The notes under the pieces are model-generated. The model searched no databases. It was given only the letters and a program-made list of their open reading frames with translations, and had not been told where the DNA came from. A stretch of 64,000 nucleotides of DNA from Platynereis dumerilii. Its lineage: Eukaryota > Annelida > Polychaeta > Phyllodocida > Nereididae. Location of the stretch: positions 53,733,706-53,797,705 of the forward strand of contig JAPTHN010000008.1 in the NCBI GenBank assembly GCA_026936325.1, read 5' to 3'. Of this stretch, positions 1-10,790 are shown in pieces (the first letter of the stretch is position 1; the number at the start of each line of letters is the position of its first letter). A program made the translations under genes and the position numbers.

Positions 1-242
1 AGCGAAATTGATATGAATTTGATATTTGTTCAAAACTTCAAATGTATTATATCTTATAAGAACATATTATACCGTCTTTGTAATATTTTTAAGCAAAATC
101 TGTATTATTTAATTAATATATTTAATAATTAGGGTATATCATTGGGAGCACCTTAACTATAATTCGGTGTTGTATATGTACTTACTTTCACACTGAAAAC
201 TGAGCACAATGGTCGTTCATGGCAACATTTGAATACAGAGGT

Positions 243-975
243 GGGAAAACCTGTTTCCAGTAACCGTCCGAAGTGAACTGAACAAAAGTAAATCATTGGC
301 CTACATATAATGTCCACTGATCAGACGTACATGAAACATTGTGAATTATAGATTCAGAAAAAACATGCCTGATTAGTTAGCTCCATGTAGTGATGAAAAC
401 TGGCCTTGAAAATTTGAATCAGGGGAATTTCAAAATGGCCACCATTTGTTATTGCCCTTCACACATGCTCAGTACATCTGGGCATGCCCAGTGGGAACCG
501 TGTCATATCTGGTGATGCTCAGTGTTAAATCAGTCCAAGCAAATTGTCCATTGCATTTCTATCTTTTCTTCATATACTGTGGAACATATCACCGTAAATT
601 TAAAAAGATGGGAGAAATATTATCTGTTGATTAAGAATGGCACTATTCATCTATGGAATTTTATAAGAGTTTTACCTAGCCTCAAAAAAAGGTGAAGTTG
701 ACCATTGACATATATTATGTAACTTTGAAGTCAGTCAATTACATTTAATACAACAAGAAACTGTCATTCATAATAACAAATGGTGGCCATTTTGAAATTA
801 CCCTGATTCAAATTTTCAAGGCCAGATTTCATCATGAGTTACACGGAGCTAACTTATCAAGCATGGTTTTTCTGAATCAACTATTCATAATTTTTCAGGT
901 TTGTCTGATGATTGAACATTGTAATTATGTAGGCCTACAACTCACTTTTGTTTAGTTCAGTTGAGTTTTCTACCC
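243..975. repeat. Imperfect inverted repeat, about 200-bp arms
   Basis: The arm at 243-458 reappears in reverse complement at 776-975. Shared blocks include AAATGGCCACCATTTGTTAT, CTTGAAAATTTGAATCAGGG and GTTAGCTCC. The roughly 320-bp spacer has no supported gene. It looks like a foldback or MITE-type element, but I could not find a clear target-site duplication. No gene lies between 1 and 5190. Confidence 0.75.
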
Positions 976-1112
976 TTAATGGCAAACTTTTGTATTCATG
1001 ATGGTAGCCATCGTTAAAGAGACTCAGCTGGTTTTACGTTGTTGCTTTTTGGTATCCTCCGTAACATTTATTAATATATTTTGAAGTATCACTATTTGCT
1101 GGGTAATCTTAA

Positions 1113-2053
1113 CCCTTGCAGCAGCAACCAATTTTGGATACACAAAGCCGCAATGGGGGCCTCCCTTTCTCAAGTCTCAAATATACAATGGTTTAAAAAA
1201 TTTACATTAAAAGTAATATTAGTATATTAAATCAAGTCAAAATGGAGGATGGTGGCAGTGAAATTGGGAACGAATGAATCGTATTGCTATGAATATAAAA
1301 TGATATTCCATCATAATTTTCGCAATTGCACTAATTTGATTCTTTGTTGGAATATTTTCCAAGTTTTTTAAGACCAAACAAAATTATTGGTGTTGTCTTC
1401 TGATTACATTACCAACTATTTTTTGCCCTAGAAATTGCAAGAGATGAGAAAATGAGCACTGAAAATGGCCATTTTGGCCCTTGCCCTACAAGATCCATTC
1501 CTTCTGGGGTCCATTTTGGGCCAGTTTTTTGTGAGAATAAAGGTCCTGTATTTCTATCATACCAGCTTACATTTACAAATTCATCACTATAGGAGTTTGT
1601 GACGATGCTGAATCCAATTTTGAAGGTTTTAGATCACTAAAAGGTCAATGTTGCCTGATTTTAGGCAAATTTATCAAATTTTTACTCGAAATGAAAATGA
1701 ATATAATTTTGATTATGTTGAAATGGACTGACAGGCAATTATCAGCTCTCCAAACATGCAAAAGTGACTGTATTGACCATAATTTGATCTGTCATTAGTG
1801 GCAGCAACAACTCACATGACATGCACAAGGGTGGGGGTCTTCGAGGCTCCCATTGCGGCTTTGTGTTGGAAAAAACGCTCAAACTCCTGCCAGTGACAAT
1901 GTTCAATATCCGATTCACAACTTTTCGATGTTGTTTAAGATTAGCTTGACTAGGATTACATGAAATCTGCAATGCGATTGACCAAATATTTTGCGAGATA
2001 TTAGAGTGAAAATTCCCAGGGTGGCCTCCGAGGCCCCCATTGTGGCAAAAGGG
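1113..2053. mobile_element. TTAA-flanked, piggyBac-like non-autonomous element
   Basis: TTAA occurs at 1109-1112 and again at 2054-2057. The ends read CCCTTGCAGCAG and, in reverse complement, CCCTTTTGCCAC. TTAA plus CCC ends is the piggyBac pattern. Subterminal blocks around AAAGCCGCAATGGGGGCCTC are inverted at the other side (near 1838-1865, with a related block at 2028-2045). No transposase frame is present, so the element is non-autonomous. Confidence 0.65.
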
Positions 2054-2229
2054 TTAAAATGCAATAACATAAAATGAAGCTATTTTATATGCACATGTAT
2101 CTCATATCCAAGAAAAATGTCAAATATCTATTGTATCATTCACTGTTTGGTTACGTTACTTAAACTGTCTTTCACTATGTTATTCAAGGAATAAAAATTC
2201 ATCTGTTTCTTTTTGTCCTGGATTATTAA

Positions 2230-3033
2230 GGTGGCTCGCTACTCATGGTTCAGCAATGGCGACGTCACCATAGCAACAGCAGCATACTGAGCTCTCTGGG
2301 CAGCTTTTTTGGTTTTTTATAATTCTGTGCGACGGCCTCTTCGTTTGCCATTTACGCCACTTCTATTGGGGTTAGAGACTTCTGGTTTAAAGCATTAGAT
2401 GCGCTGTGAAGAGGACTGCAATCACTGAGAGTTTCAGCTTTTTAGTGTAAATAGAATATTTTAAAAGCTGATTTTCGGCAAGCAGGTCTAATTTCTCAAA
2501 AATGACTTGGAGACATAAATAAATTTTTATATCAAAATCCATCGCGGTAGCAAACCTTCTCTTATGTATTTTATTGTTCCTCACAATATTTTCAAATAAA
2601 TGACAAAGAAATGAGAAATCCTATCTAGCCAATTTTTTTTAGCGCCATGGTTTATTTAAAAAGTTAAAACTGTCAAAATCAATATTTTGATTCCGAGCCC
2701 CTTGGAAAGCCCTTTGAACTAAATATATATCTTTGAAATTGTAATCAGTTTTTTCATTAAAGTGTCCTCTTTAATTTCATGCTTCATTGCATAATATGGG
2801 ATGCATGACCACTGAATGGCAGGGCAAACTTCACAGTAAAAAAGCTAAGAAAAAAATTGAGTTTTTCGGGTTTGCGCGGACTGACTTTCTTGTACATAAC
2901 CTCAAATATTTTGAAAGAAAGGCTGGTTGCGACCACTTTTTTTTACATATCCTTGCTATAAACTATATTTTGGATCATTCTAAACTATTCTTAAGAAATC
3001 CTATCTTGGAAAGTTCACGAGTATCGAGCCACC
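2230..3033. mobile_element. TTAA-flanked TIR element (GGTGGCTCG ends)
   Basis: TTAA at 2226-2229 and 3034-3037 flanks ends that read GGTGGCTCGCTACTC and, in reverse complement, GGTGGCTCGATACTC. TTAA duplications fit piggyBac- or Kolobok-type mobility, and I cannot tell which. No transposase frame is seen. An RFX-like X-box lies just inside the left end at 2264-2277. Confidence 0.65.
2264..2277. promoter_or_regulatory. X-box-like RFX motif
   Basis: GTCACCATAGCAAC matches the RFX consensus GTHNYYATRRNAAC. It lies inside a repeated element, so copies of that element could scatter the motif. Function is not shown. Confidence 0.4.
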
Positions 3034-3134
3034 TTAAGTTATAATCATCGAAAATTTGGATCAACCAACTTGAATTTTAGCCGCGCAATATCGATATGCA
3101 ATATGTATGACATTGTGTGTGTGTCTGTATCTTA

Positions 3135-3877
3135 CACTGTTGCTCATAAATATGGAATATACCAAAATAACCAGGATGCTTGTTTTATTTTTTTATCCTG
3201 GTTTGGGTCAGTCAATATGCTGAGAAATGGCTCGACTAGACCAATATGGGCGGGTGGATACGATTCTGTTTATTTTGAGATGTTCATAAACCACGGCTCT
3301 GAACGGACCTTGTTTATTGTGATAAACTCTCAGTTGCAAACAGTCAAAACAATATCTAGTTGAAATTATAGCTCATTTTGCTAGAGCACACATTGGGTGT
3401 AAAGTTGTACATCATAAAATATTCCTTGTTGTTGAGCATTCTTGGAATTGGAAAATTAAAAAACCTGTGCCATTGGCCAAAGCATAAATATGACCTATTT
3501 TGTCTGCACTCTGATTATTTGTCTCGGAGGTTCCACATGCTAATGACCATTGAATTGACTCATTTAAAGGTTAATTTTTCATTTGGTACCAGTAACTTTA
3601 ACAAATCAACAACTTTGGATGCAATTCTAACCCTACGTAAACTTCGTATTTTGCCTTTTTTTGCGTCATTTGTTCGCTTTCCTTCAGATTCCAAAATTTT
3701 CAAAAATTTCAGCAAATATTTAAGTGAGGACTTCAAGAAACTCTTTAGGAATGCACTTAGGTTCTTAAAAGTGTGATTTTAACCATTTATTTCAAGTTGG
3801 GCGGCTACAATTCAATGGTCGTAATCCTGTTTTCCTATATTCTGTTTTCCTATATTCCATATTTATCAGCAAGAGTG
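3135..3877. mobile_element. Tc1/mariner-like MITE
   Basis: TA at 3133-3134 and 3878-3879 flanks terminal inverted repeats of about 27 bp. The left end reads CACTGTTGCTCATAAATATG and the right end in reverse complement reads CACTCTTGCTGATAAATATG. TA duplication with this type of end is the Tc1 pattern. The 132-codon open frame inside (3378-3776) resembles no transposase I know and is probably chance. Confidence 0.7.
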
Positions 3878-3907
3878 TATATTTTATGGTGGGACTAAAT
3901 TTATATA

Positions 3908-4798
3908 GAGTAGGGCAGGGCATGCAGCCCCCTTTAATTTCGAGGTGCGATTTGACCTAACTTTTAAGGGCGATTATTTGAATGGTTATGCTGTCAGGAA
4001 GCGATCACTTGACTCTACTTATAACTAGCGAAAGAAATGTCTGCCAATTTTAATAAAGGAGTTATGGCCATTTTTGTGAAAAATTGAAAATGGCCTTCCT
4101 ACCCCACCCTTCGCCCTCCCTATTATTATCCTATGGCAATTTTTTTTGTGAGCGCATTCAGCTGTTTCTTGGGGTTCTTCAATTGTTTTTAAGGCATTCT
4201 ATTCACTTTTGCTGAATTTCAGAATTTTTCTGTTCATACATTTATTTTTCAATATTTTTTGCCCTGTTTCAATTTTGGTCAGATTTTTTCTATTCTAATT
4301 AGCTATTCTATGAGAATTTAAGGTAAAGTACACATTATTAAATGGTTCCTGAAGCAGCTCCGAGGCCCCAGTGAGGGGGCCTCATGCCCCATACCATGCT
4401 GGGTCTCCCGCCCCAAACCCACATATTTCCATTTGACCTCTATATTAAGAACTGAAATGCAAAAAGCATGGTCCAAATCATATTTATGTGACTGTCATAA
4501 AGTGAAGCAATGCAGATACAGTATCCATTATACTTTTAAAAATTTCCAAAGTTTTTTCTGACAACCACTCTCAAAGAATTAGTCAAAGTTACAAAAACCA
4601 TCCACATTTGTTTGTTTCTTTCATTTCTACTATGGTTTGGTGCTGTATGCCCTGAAAATTTGTGACTTCACCTAAAAAGCCTCTAGCTTAAATTCTATTA
4701 ATAAGAAAAGGCACCAAAAATGTAAGTTTACCTATAACCCGAGGGGGGGGGGGGGGCTGGCCGCTCACCAAAACCGGGGTTCTTGCCCCGCCCTACTC
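3908..4798. mobile_element. TA-flanked TIR element, family 'GAGTAGGG', copy 1
   Basis: The ends read GAGTAGGGCAGGGC and, in reverse complement, GAGTAGGGCGGGGC. TA lies outside each end (3906-3907, 4799-4800). This is the fullest of three copies in the window; the others are at 7756 and 18741. It has no transposase frame and a long G run at 4743-4756. The TA target suggests Tc1/mariner mobility, but the superfamily is not proven. Confidence 0.7.
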
Positions 4799-4872
4799 TA
4801 CTCTGAAAGTGTCATGCACCTTCTCGTTTTAACATTGAGAAGTTTTGAAGGAACATAGAGCCCTGTCATTGT

Positions 4873-4970
4873 AGTTGCTTCACTGAAGTTGTTTCACTGA
4901 AGTTGTTTCACTGCAGTTGCTTCACTGCAGTTGCTTCATTGCAGTTGCTTCACTGAAGTTGCTTCATAAA
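4873..4970. repeat. 14-bp minisatellite, about 7 units
   Basis: The unit AGTTGCTTCACTGA recurs with C/T and A/C variants about seven times, some 220 bp upstream of the CUB-LDLa start codon. It may lie in the 5' untranslated region or promoter. Confidence 0.85.
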
Positions 4971-5019
4971 TCTCTTGGCTGCCTGGTGCTGAAGCTGCTG
5001 CCTTTGTCACCACTGCTGC

Positions 5020-5094
5020 CACACAGTGGCTTGACCTAGTTTCACAGACACCAATGTTGGCACACTGTGGCTTGACCTAGTTTTACAGACACCA
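5020..5094. repeat. Short tandem duplication, about 41-bp unit
   Basis: Two adjacent copies share GTGGCTTGACCTAGTTT followed by ACAGACACCA. They lie between the minisatellite and the CUB-LDLa start codon. Confidence 0.8.
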
Positions 5095-5190
5095 GCAGCA
5101 TATCACAGAAGAGCATCAATGAAGAGTAATGCTGCATTTGGTTGATCATTTATAGAACAAGCAGTGATGTAGCTTGAATAGACAGTGGAC

Positions 5191-5888
5191 ATGGATGCAG
5201 CTGTTACATCGAAGAATATCAATCTTTTCAGTTATATTCTCCTGTTACAATTTCTGCTCGATGCTATTGATTTTGCTCAGCCGGCTTCAGTGGTGGAGGT
5301 GACTGACTCGCTGCCACATGGAATTACTTCACCAGACTACCCAAAATGCTGCAAGCCAATGCAGTATATTTTGAAGAAAGAAGTGGACAGGAAATATTTA
5401 AAACTCTTGTTCACTGATATAGACTTACCTCCCACGAGTCAGTTGCTTGTCTATGGGCTGGAGGCAGATGGCACCAAAGTTCCTCTGGCCTCGGCAAGAT
5501 ATCTCAGTGGGGAATGGCTGCGTCCTGTTGTTTTGTATGAAGGAAAGCAAATGTTGATAGACTTCCATACATCATGGATCTCCGTCATTACAAGCAAGTT
5601 TGTCGGATTTAATGGCACATTTTGGGTGGACAATGACCCTTGGAAATTGGATAAACCATTAACCTATTGTCCCCCCATGGGACGTGTTATAACAGGTGGA
5701 AAGGTCTCAATAGTCGATTTAGAGCCCCCCATTGGCCTCCAACAACATTATCGACTGTATTGTGTTTGGCAATTGAAACCAATTCCTGCAAGTGACCTCA
5801 GCATTTATGTAAATGTAGAGAAAATGTCTGGAGTTGATTCTAAACTAGAAATCCGCAAAGGAGTAACATCTTCATCACCTGTGATACA
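5191..5888 (+). CDS. CUB-LDLa membrane protein, 5' coding exon (signal peptide, CUB domains)
   Basis: The start is the ATG at 5191 (context GGACATGG); an in-frame TAG lies just upstream at 5179-5181. A hydrophobic segment, FSYILLLQFLLDAI, looks like a signal peptide. The rest reads as two diverged CUB-like domains. The first runs from about VVEVTDSLPHGITSPDYP; the second from about TYCPPMGRVITGGKV and is completed in the next exon. I place the donor at 5889 (ACA|GTACAA, phase 2), because joining to 6248 gives SSSPVIQ-KFSYFILG in frame. Without splicing the frame stops at 5902-5904. CUB domains are extracellular adhesion or ligand-binding folds. CUB plus LDLa suggests an LRP3/10/12-like receptor, but orthology is not shown. 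The donor choice is an inference. Confidence 0.75.
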
Positions 5889-6247
5889 GTACAACCCAAA
5901 ATAAAGTACGATTACCCCAGCAGGAAGGAAGAATCAGCCACTACTTTTCCCTTTCACACCTTTTGACTACCTCTGAATCACTTCCTACTTTTACCTACTT
6001 GAAACTACCTTTTAAAATTACATTAAAATCACATTTAAACAAAACCAATTTGAACTCAATCACCCCCATTGTGTCTGATTTACTTGATAGTTTGCACCTC
6101 TGCTAATTGCAGTTGCATTGGTAGCTGTCTAAATAGAGTTCTTAATGCAGGCTAAGGTTGTTGTAAGGAGTCAAAGGGAGTTGTAAGGAGATTTGGAATG
6201 GAGAGGAGAAAAGAGGGCAAAATAGGCAAACAGAGGACTTCTGACAG

Positions 6248-7467
6248 AAAATTTTCTTACTTTATTTTGGGTTGTACTGTACACTCATCTTCCGAAATCA
6301 ACTCTCCTTTGAAATTAACATCAAATGATGGATTTTACATTAAACTAACCAGACCAGTAGAAGACGGTGACTTTACACTGACCCATGGAGTGTTCAAGTC
6401 AACAAGTAGTTCTGCCAGTTCTGGTGACTGTTCATTTAGAGTAGATGGAAAGTCAGTTGATGGATTTGTATGTGGTGAGGGGAATGCCACTATTAAATTT
6501 TGTATTCAAGTTGAGAACAAGTGTAATGGCATTCAGGATTGTCCTCAAGGACAGGATGAACTTCCTGATACCTGTCTCAAAACTACCTCGACACCTGCTC
6601 AGGCTACTCCTTCTGTTATACAAACGACGCCCGAGCCCTGTCCATTGGGAAGATGCCAGGATGGAAGTTGTCGGAAAACTTTAAACGAGTGGTGCCCTGA
6701 AGATGAATGTGGACTGTTTTACAGACGTTGCAAAGGAACTCTTTTCTGTGTGCAGGCCTATGAGAATTGTCCTGGAGAACCGTGCACCAGCTATCAGAAG
6801 ACATGTGCCGATGGCTCTTGTGATAAATATTATGGAAAATGTCCGGATGGCTCAAGAGCTTGTACTTATAGTGAGAAACGATGCAAGGATGGATTGTGCT
6901 ACTCAACATGGGAGGACTGCCCTGGGGAGGAGTGTCCCTCCACGATGCCATTCAGGTGTGATGGTGCAAGGTGTTTTTACAAAAGTGCCCAATGTGACGG
7001 GTTCAACCATTGCACGGACAACCGAGATGAGTCCGATTGTCCTTTCTTCTCGGGAGCATCTAGTAAGCAAGTCTTTTGGCTTTTGCTGATCATTTCCTGC
7101 CATTCTCCTACTGCTCTTATGTGGTTATTTCCACAGGAAGGACAAAGAAGCTTCGTCCAGCATTAGCAGCGAGCAAGAACGTATAATTCTTCCACATTCA
7201 AATTATTTGTCACCCCCTCAGACGTCTGAGGTAACCACCAGGGTAACTTGTAGTGACACACACGTGAATGACAACACAACGCCACCTGTTACTAATGGTG
7301 GTGAAACCAACAATGGCTCAATGCAACTGGCCGCCTTAACTCTGTCTGCTCCACCCTCTTACGGAGATGTCATGGATAATCGTGAAATGTACTTGCTTTC
7401 ACCTCAGGAACCTCCTGTGGCTCCTCCCTATTACTCTTCCTTGTCTGCAGATACAGAGGCTTGCTAA
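6248..7467 (+). CDS. CUB-LDLa membrane protein, 3' exon (LDLa/Cys-rich modules, membrane span, PPxY tail), frameshifted
   Basis: The acceptor at 6246-6247 (TTCTGACAG) opens a phase-2 exon that finishes the second CUB domain. An LDLa domain follows (FCIQVENKCNGIQDC then QDELPDTC), then a Thr-rich linker and about four short Cys modules of the form CxDGSC...CP. A canonical LDLa domain comes next (FRCDGARC then DNRDESDC). The membrane span starts in this frame as VFWLLLII. It continues one base out of frame as AILLLLLCGYFHRKDKE, and that second frame runs to the stop at 7465-7467. The tail carries PPSY and PPYY motifs, which bind WW domains of NEDD4-type ligases. Dropping one T of the run at 7093-7095 would join the frames, so this is a one-base indel: a real mutation, an allele or an assembly error. 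Read literally, the protein ends with a short tail at 7166. Confidence 0.75.
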
Positions 7468-7755
7468 GATTTAATGATTATCATTGCAAAAGCTGTAACT
7501 TGTGCCATTTACTCCCAAAACCTGTTTTCCATTGTACATATAATATATTATAGTATTTGTAAAAATTCACTGGGAATCTTCCAATCAAGAATCTGCACAT
7601 TCAATTGCTCTGTGTAAGTTATATTGACCACAATTCCTGGCTGCATTCAATACAGTATTGAATTTTAGCTCTTGTTCACCATTTGAGCCTAACACATCTT
7701 ATTAAACTGGTGCTTCTTTAAAGTTGTTTATATTTATCTGTGATATCAACATTTA

Positions 7756-8521
7756 GAGTAGCACGGGGCGTGCAGCCCCCCTTAACTTCGAGGTGTGATT
7801 TGACCTACTTTTTATGGTCGATTATTTGAATGCTTATGCTGTCAGGAAGGGATCACTTGACTCTACTTATAACTAGTGAAACAAATGTCTACCAATTATA
7901 ATAAAGGAGTTACAGCTATTTTTGTTTTAAAAAATTGCAAATGGTCTTCTTACCCCACCCATCGGGCAAGAAGCCCCCCTATTATAATCCCCTGGCAATT
8001 TTTTTTCCGAGCGCATTCAGCTTGAAAGTTATTTCTTGGGGTTCTTCTATCATTTTTAAGGCATTCTATTTACTTATTCTGAATTTTTCTTTTCATACTT
8101 TGATTTTTCAATATTTATTGCCCGTTTTCAATATCGGCCAAATTTTTTTCTATTTTAATCAGCTATTCTATCAAGATTTAAGGTAAAGTACACATAATTA
8201 AATGGTTCCTGAAGCAGCTTCAAGGCCCCGGTTAAGGGGGCCTCATGCCCCATACCATTGTGGGGCCTCTTGCCCCAAACACACATATTTTAATTTGACC
8301 TCAATTTTTGAACTAAAATGCAAAAAGACATGATCCAAATCATATTTATATGATGGTCATAAAGTGAAGCAATGCAGATATCCATTATACTTTTAAATAT
8401 TTCCAAAGTTATTTCTGAAAACCCCTTTCAAAGAATTACTCAAGGTTACAAAATCCATGGATATTTTTTTGTTTCTTTAATTTCTACTATGGTTTGGTGC
8501 TGTTTGCGCTTAAAATTTGTA
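7756..8521. mobile_element. 'GAGTAGGG' TIR element, copy 2, truncated
   Basis: TA at 7754-7755 precedes GAGTAGCACGGGGCG. The body follows copy 1 (GACCTACTTTT, CTGTCAGGAAGGGATCACTT, AAAGGAGTTA). The similarity fades near 8521 and the right terminal repeat is missing. The serpin exon lies just beyond the break. Confidence 0.7.
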
Positions 8522-8612
8522 AAAAAAATCCGTGTTGATTTTTTGCATTGAAATTTGGTTTTTCAAAAAACCATTTTGAATCTAAAAAACGAATTTTGTC
8601 TGAATTTTTTTA

Positions 8613-8815
8613 GAGTGCAGTGGCTGCTGTCGCCTCACTGCCTTTCTCATTCACTTCAATGAACGATTTGTGGATGACTTTGCTGACGTACAAATCTTTG
8701 CGACCATTCATCCCTGAGAAATCTGCACCTCGAGTGAATGCATCTATCATACCCATGCTTTTCAGAGTGTCTTTACGGTGAAATGAATCTTCAAGTTTGA
8801 AACGGGGCAGAAATA
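8613..8815 (-). pseudogene. Serpin exon or fragment (through the reactive-loop hinge)
   Basis: On the minus strand an acceptor (GGGTTTCAG at 8816-8824) is followed by 67 uninterrupted codons. They read [20 protein letters not shown], then [15 protein letters not shown], and end [17 protein letters not shown] before a TAA. The ending is the serpin hinge of the reactive-centre loop (consensus near FIEVNEEGTEAAAAT). The Ala-rich, small-residue hinge is typical of inhibitory serpins, which trap serine or cysteine proteases. The scissile-bond region and C-terminal strands that every serpin needs are absent: after the hinge comes AT-rich sequence and then a truncated transposable element. I found no other serpin exon nearby, so this is probably a relic or an orphan exon. 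It could belong to a real gene if the missing exons lie outside or were displaced. Confidence 0.7.
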
Positions 8816-9206
8816 CTGAAACCCTTTGTGAATGCGAAATGACTGGTCAAAATTGAGGTGGATACAGAATTGCTGCAGCATGATTCTACTCTTACCTTCA
8901 ACTTTTGTTGGTCAGTACTTCTAGCTTATATACTTATGATATTAATACTACATGAAAGAGTATTACTAGATTGCCTGAAGGTCAGAAATCAGTGTAATTT
9001 AGAAAAAATTGTGTTCATGTTAGCCTGATCTAGAAATTCAGTGCAATATGAACATGTACAGTACCCTAAGAAAGTAATGGTACCCTTTTTGACACAGCAT
9101 AATATTATTGTTAGTGAAAGTAATTTTTTAACTATTGAGCTTGTTTGAAGGCTCATTATTATTTTCTCAGTGAAACCAACTTTTGCAAGGAGTATATAGT
9201 TTCTTT

Positions 9207-9970
9207 CTGCAGTTCTGCAAAAAACTGCAGAATTCTGCAGTTTCAAAAAAGATCTGCAGTAAGCTGCAGAATTCTGCAGTTCTGCAGCTCCCTGCATGAT
9301 TTCTGAACCTCTGTTACTTCCTGAAGTTTATGGTAATGTATCTTCAAAGTTCAGACCTCTTTGACATGGGGCTTGCCGCTACCAAGGAACCGTGGTTTTT
9401 TTTGGGGGGGGGGATAGTTGTTTGGGGGATCAGGGTTTTTGGTAGTCCTCTGTCACTGCAGCATTTCTGAAAGTTCTGCAGCAAAATCTGTAATTATATA
9501 GGAGATATATCCTGGGAGGTTTTATGCATTTCTGCAGCTAGCTGCAGAATTCTGCAGTTCTGCAAAAAAACGCAGAATTCTGCAGTTTCAAAAAAATCTG
9601 AAGGAAGCTGAATAATTCTGCAGTTCTGCAGCTCCCTGCATGGTTTCTGAACCTCTGTTATTGCATCAGCAAAGTTCAGACCTCTTTGACATTGGGCTGC
9701 TGCTACCAAGGAAACATTGATTTGGGGGGTTGGTTTGGAGGGTTGTGGTTTGTGGTGTCAGGGTTTTGGTAGTCCTCAGTCATTGCAGTCTTTCTGGAAA
9801 GTTTCTGCAGCAAAATCTGTAATTCTGTAGGAATTACGCAGCTTGGGAGGTTTTATGCACTTCTGCAGCTAACTGCAGAATTCTGTCGGATGCTGCAGCA
9901 TTCCCCAGTTTTAAAAAAACTGCAGAATTCTGCAGTTCTGCAGCTCCCTACATGATTTCTGATCTTATAA
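9207..9970. repeat. Tandem repeat, about 330-345 bp unit, rich in CTGCAG palindromes
   Basis: About 2.3 units recur. CTGCAGTTCTGCAAAAAA occurs at about 9207 and 9552. TGGGAGGTTTTATGCA occurs at about 9514 and 9846. Each unit carries clusters of CTGCAG and GAATTC around AACTGCAGAATTCTGCAG, so each can fold on itself. No coding potential is supported. Confidence 0.85.
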
Positions 9971-10790
9971 TCTTGATTTTATCAAAGAAAGACATTTTTG
10001 AAATCATTTGCAAGATCTGCTTCATTTATGTGATGTGGCAGAGGTAGTTCTTGTTTTCTGTTAAGGCCAGAGTTGCGAACCTTAAGCATAGCCTTTGAGT
10101 TACCCTTCGTTTTTTCAGGTCATCTATTTTTAGCTGATGGAGTCACTCACATTTAGCTCATATTGTTTCTCATAAAATTTCTCTCAGTCAACCTGTAGCC
10201 CAGTATGTCTCCATTTTCTTTCCGCCTTTCTTTTACTGGTCTTTAAATTCTTGATAGCAGCATTAGTGAATGGTGTCGGTTCCCGCTTTTTAAAAAAAAA
10301 AATAATAAGCGAGAAGACAAATAGCACGCAGCTGGTCAGGAGAACCTTTTAAGACAAAAACTAAAAAATTCTCTTCGGAAAATGTTGAGTTATTTGTTTT
10401 TAAGTTTTTTGGTTTATCACACTCATATTTCAATGCCATGACATTGGAGACAAAGACACAAGAGCCCCCAGTTGTTTGGTAACAATATTAGTCAAGCCAT
10501 TGGTTTTGGAGTATGAAAGGGTGTTTTGTCAAGGTCCAATTTGAGGTACAAATGAGGTGGATTAAGGTAACAAGGAATATTATTCAAGGTGATTTGTCAA
10601 GCAAAATGCTGGTGGAGACAGGCCATTTTCAGGGGGTAGGGTATTTTCATTCAATTTTTGGAAGGGATAAAAGTTATCTGCCACACATTCCCTGCGCCAA
10701 ATTCTTTGCTGATACAATGTATGTTGCTCTAAAAGAAATGACCACCATGAACCTTGTATGTACATTCATGTCGGTGTGAATTGCTCTATG
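9971..10790. other. Stretch with no supported feature
   Basis: AT-rich sequence with short chance frames. The 88-codon frame at 10513-10779 has no motif I recognise and ends at the target site of the hAT-like element. Confidence 0.5.

Noticed and set aside
3378-3776. 132-codon open frame as a gene
   Set aside because: It lies wholly inside a Tc1-like MITE, resembles no transposase or other family, and has the composition of AT-rich noncoding DNA.
7063-7136. A 74-bp mini-intron (GTAAGC ... TTTCCACAG) in the CUB-LDLa gene
   Set aside because: Splice signals look fair, but joining 7062 to 7137 gives the wrong phase, reaches a stop within about 17 codons and removes the membrane span. A one-base indel explains both frames better.
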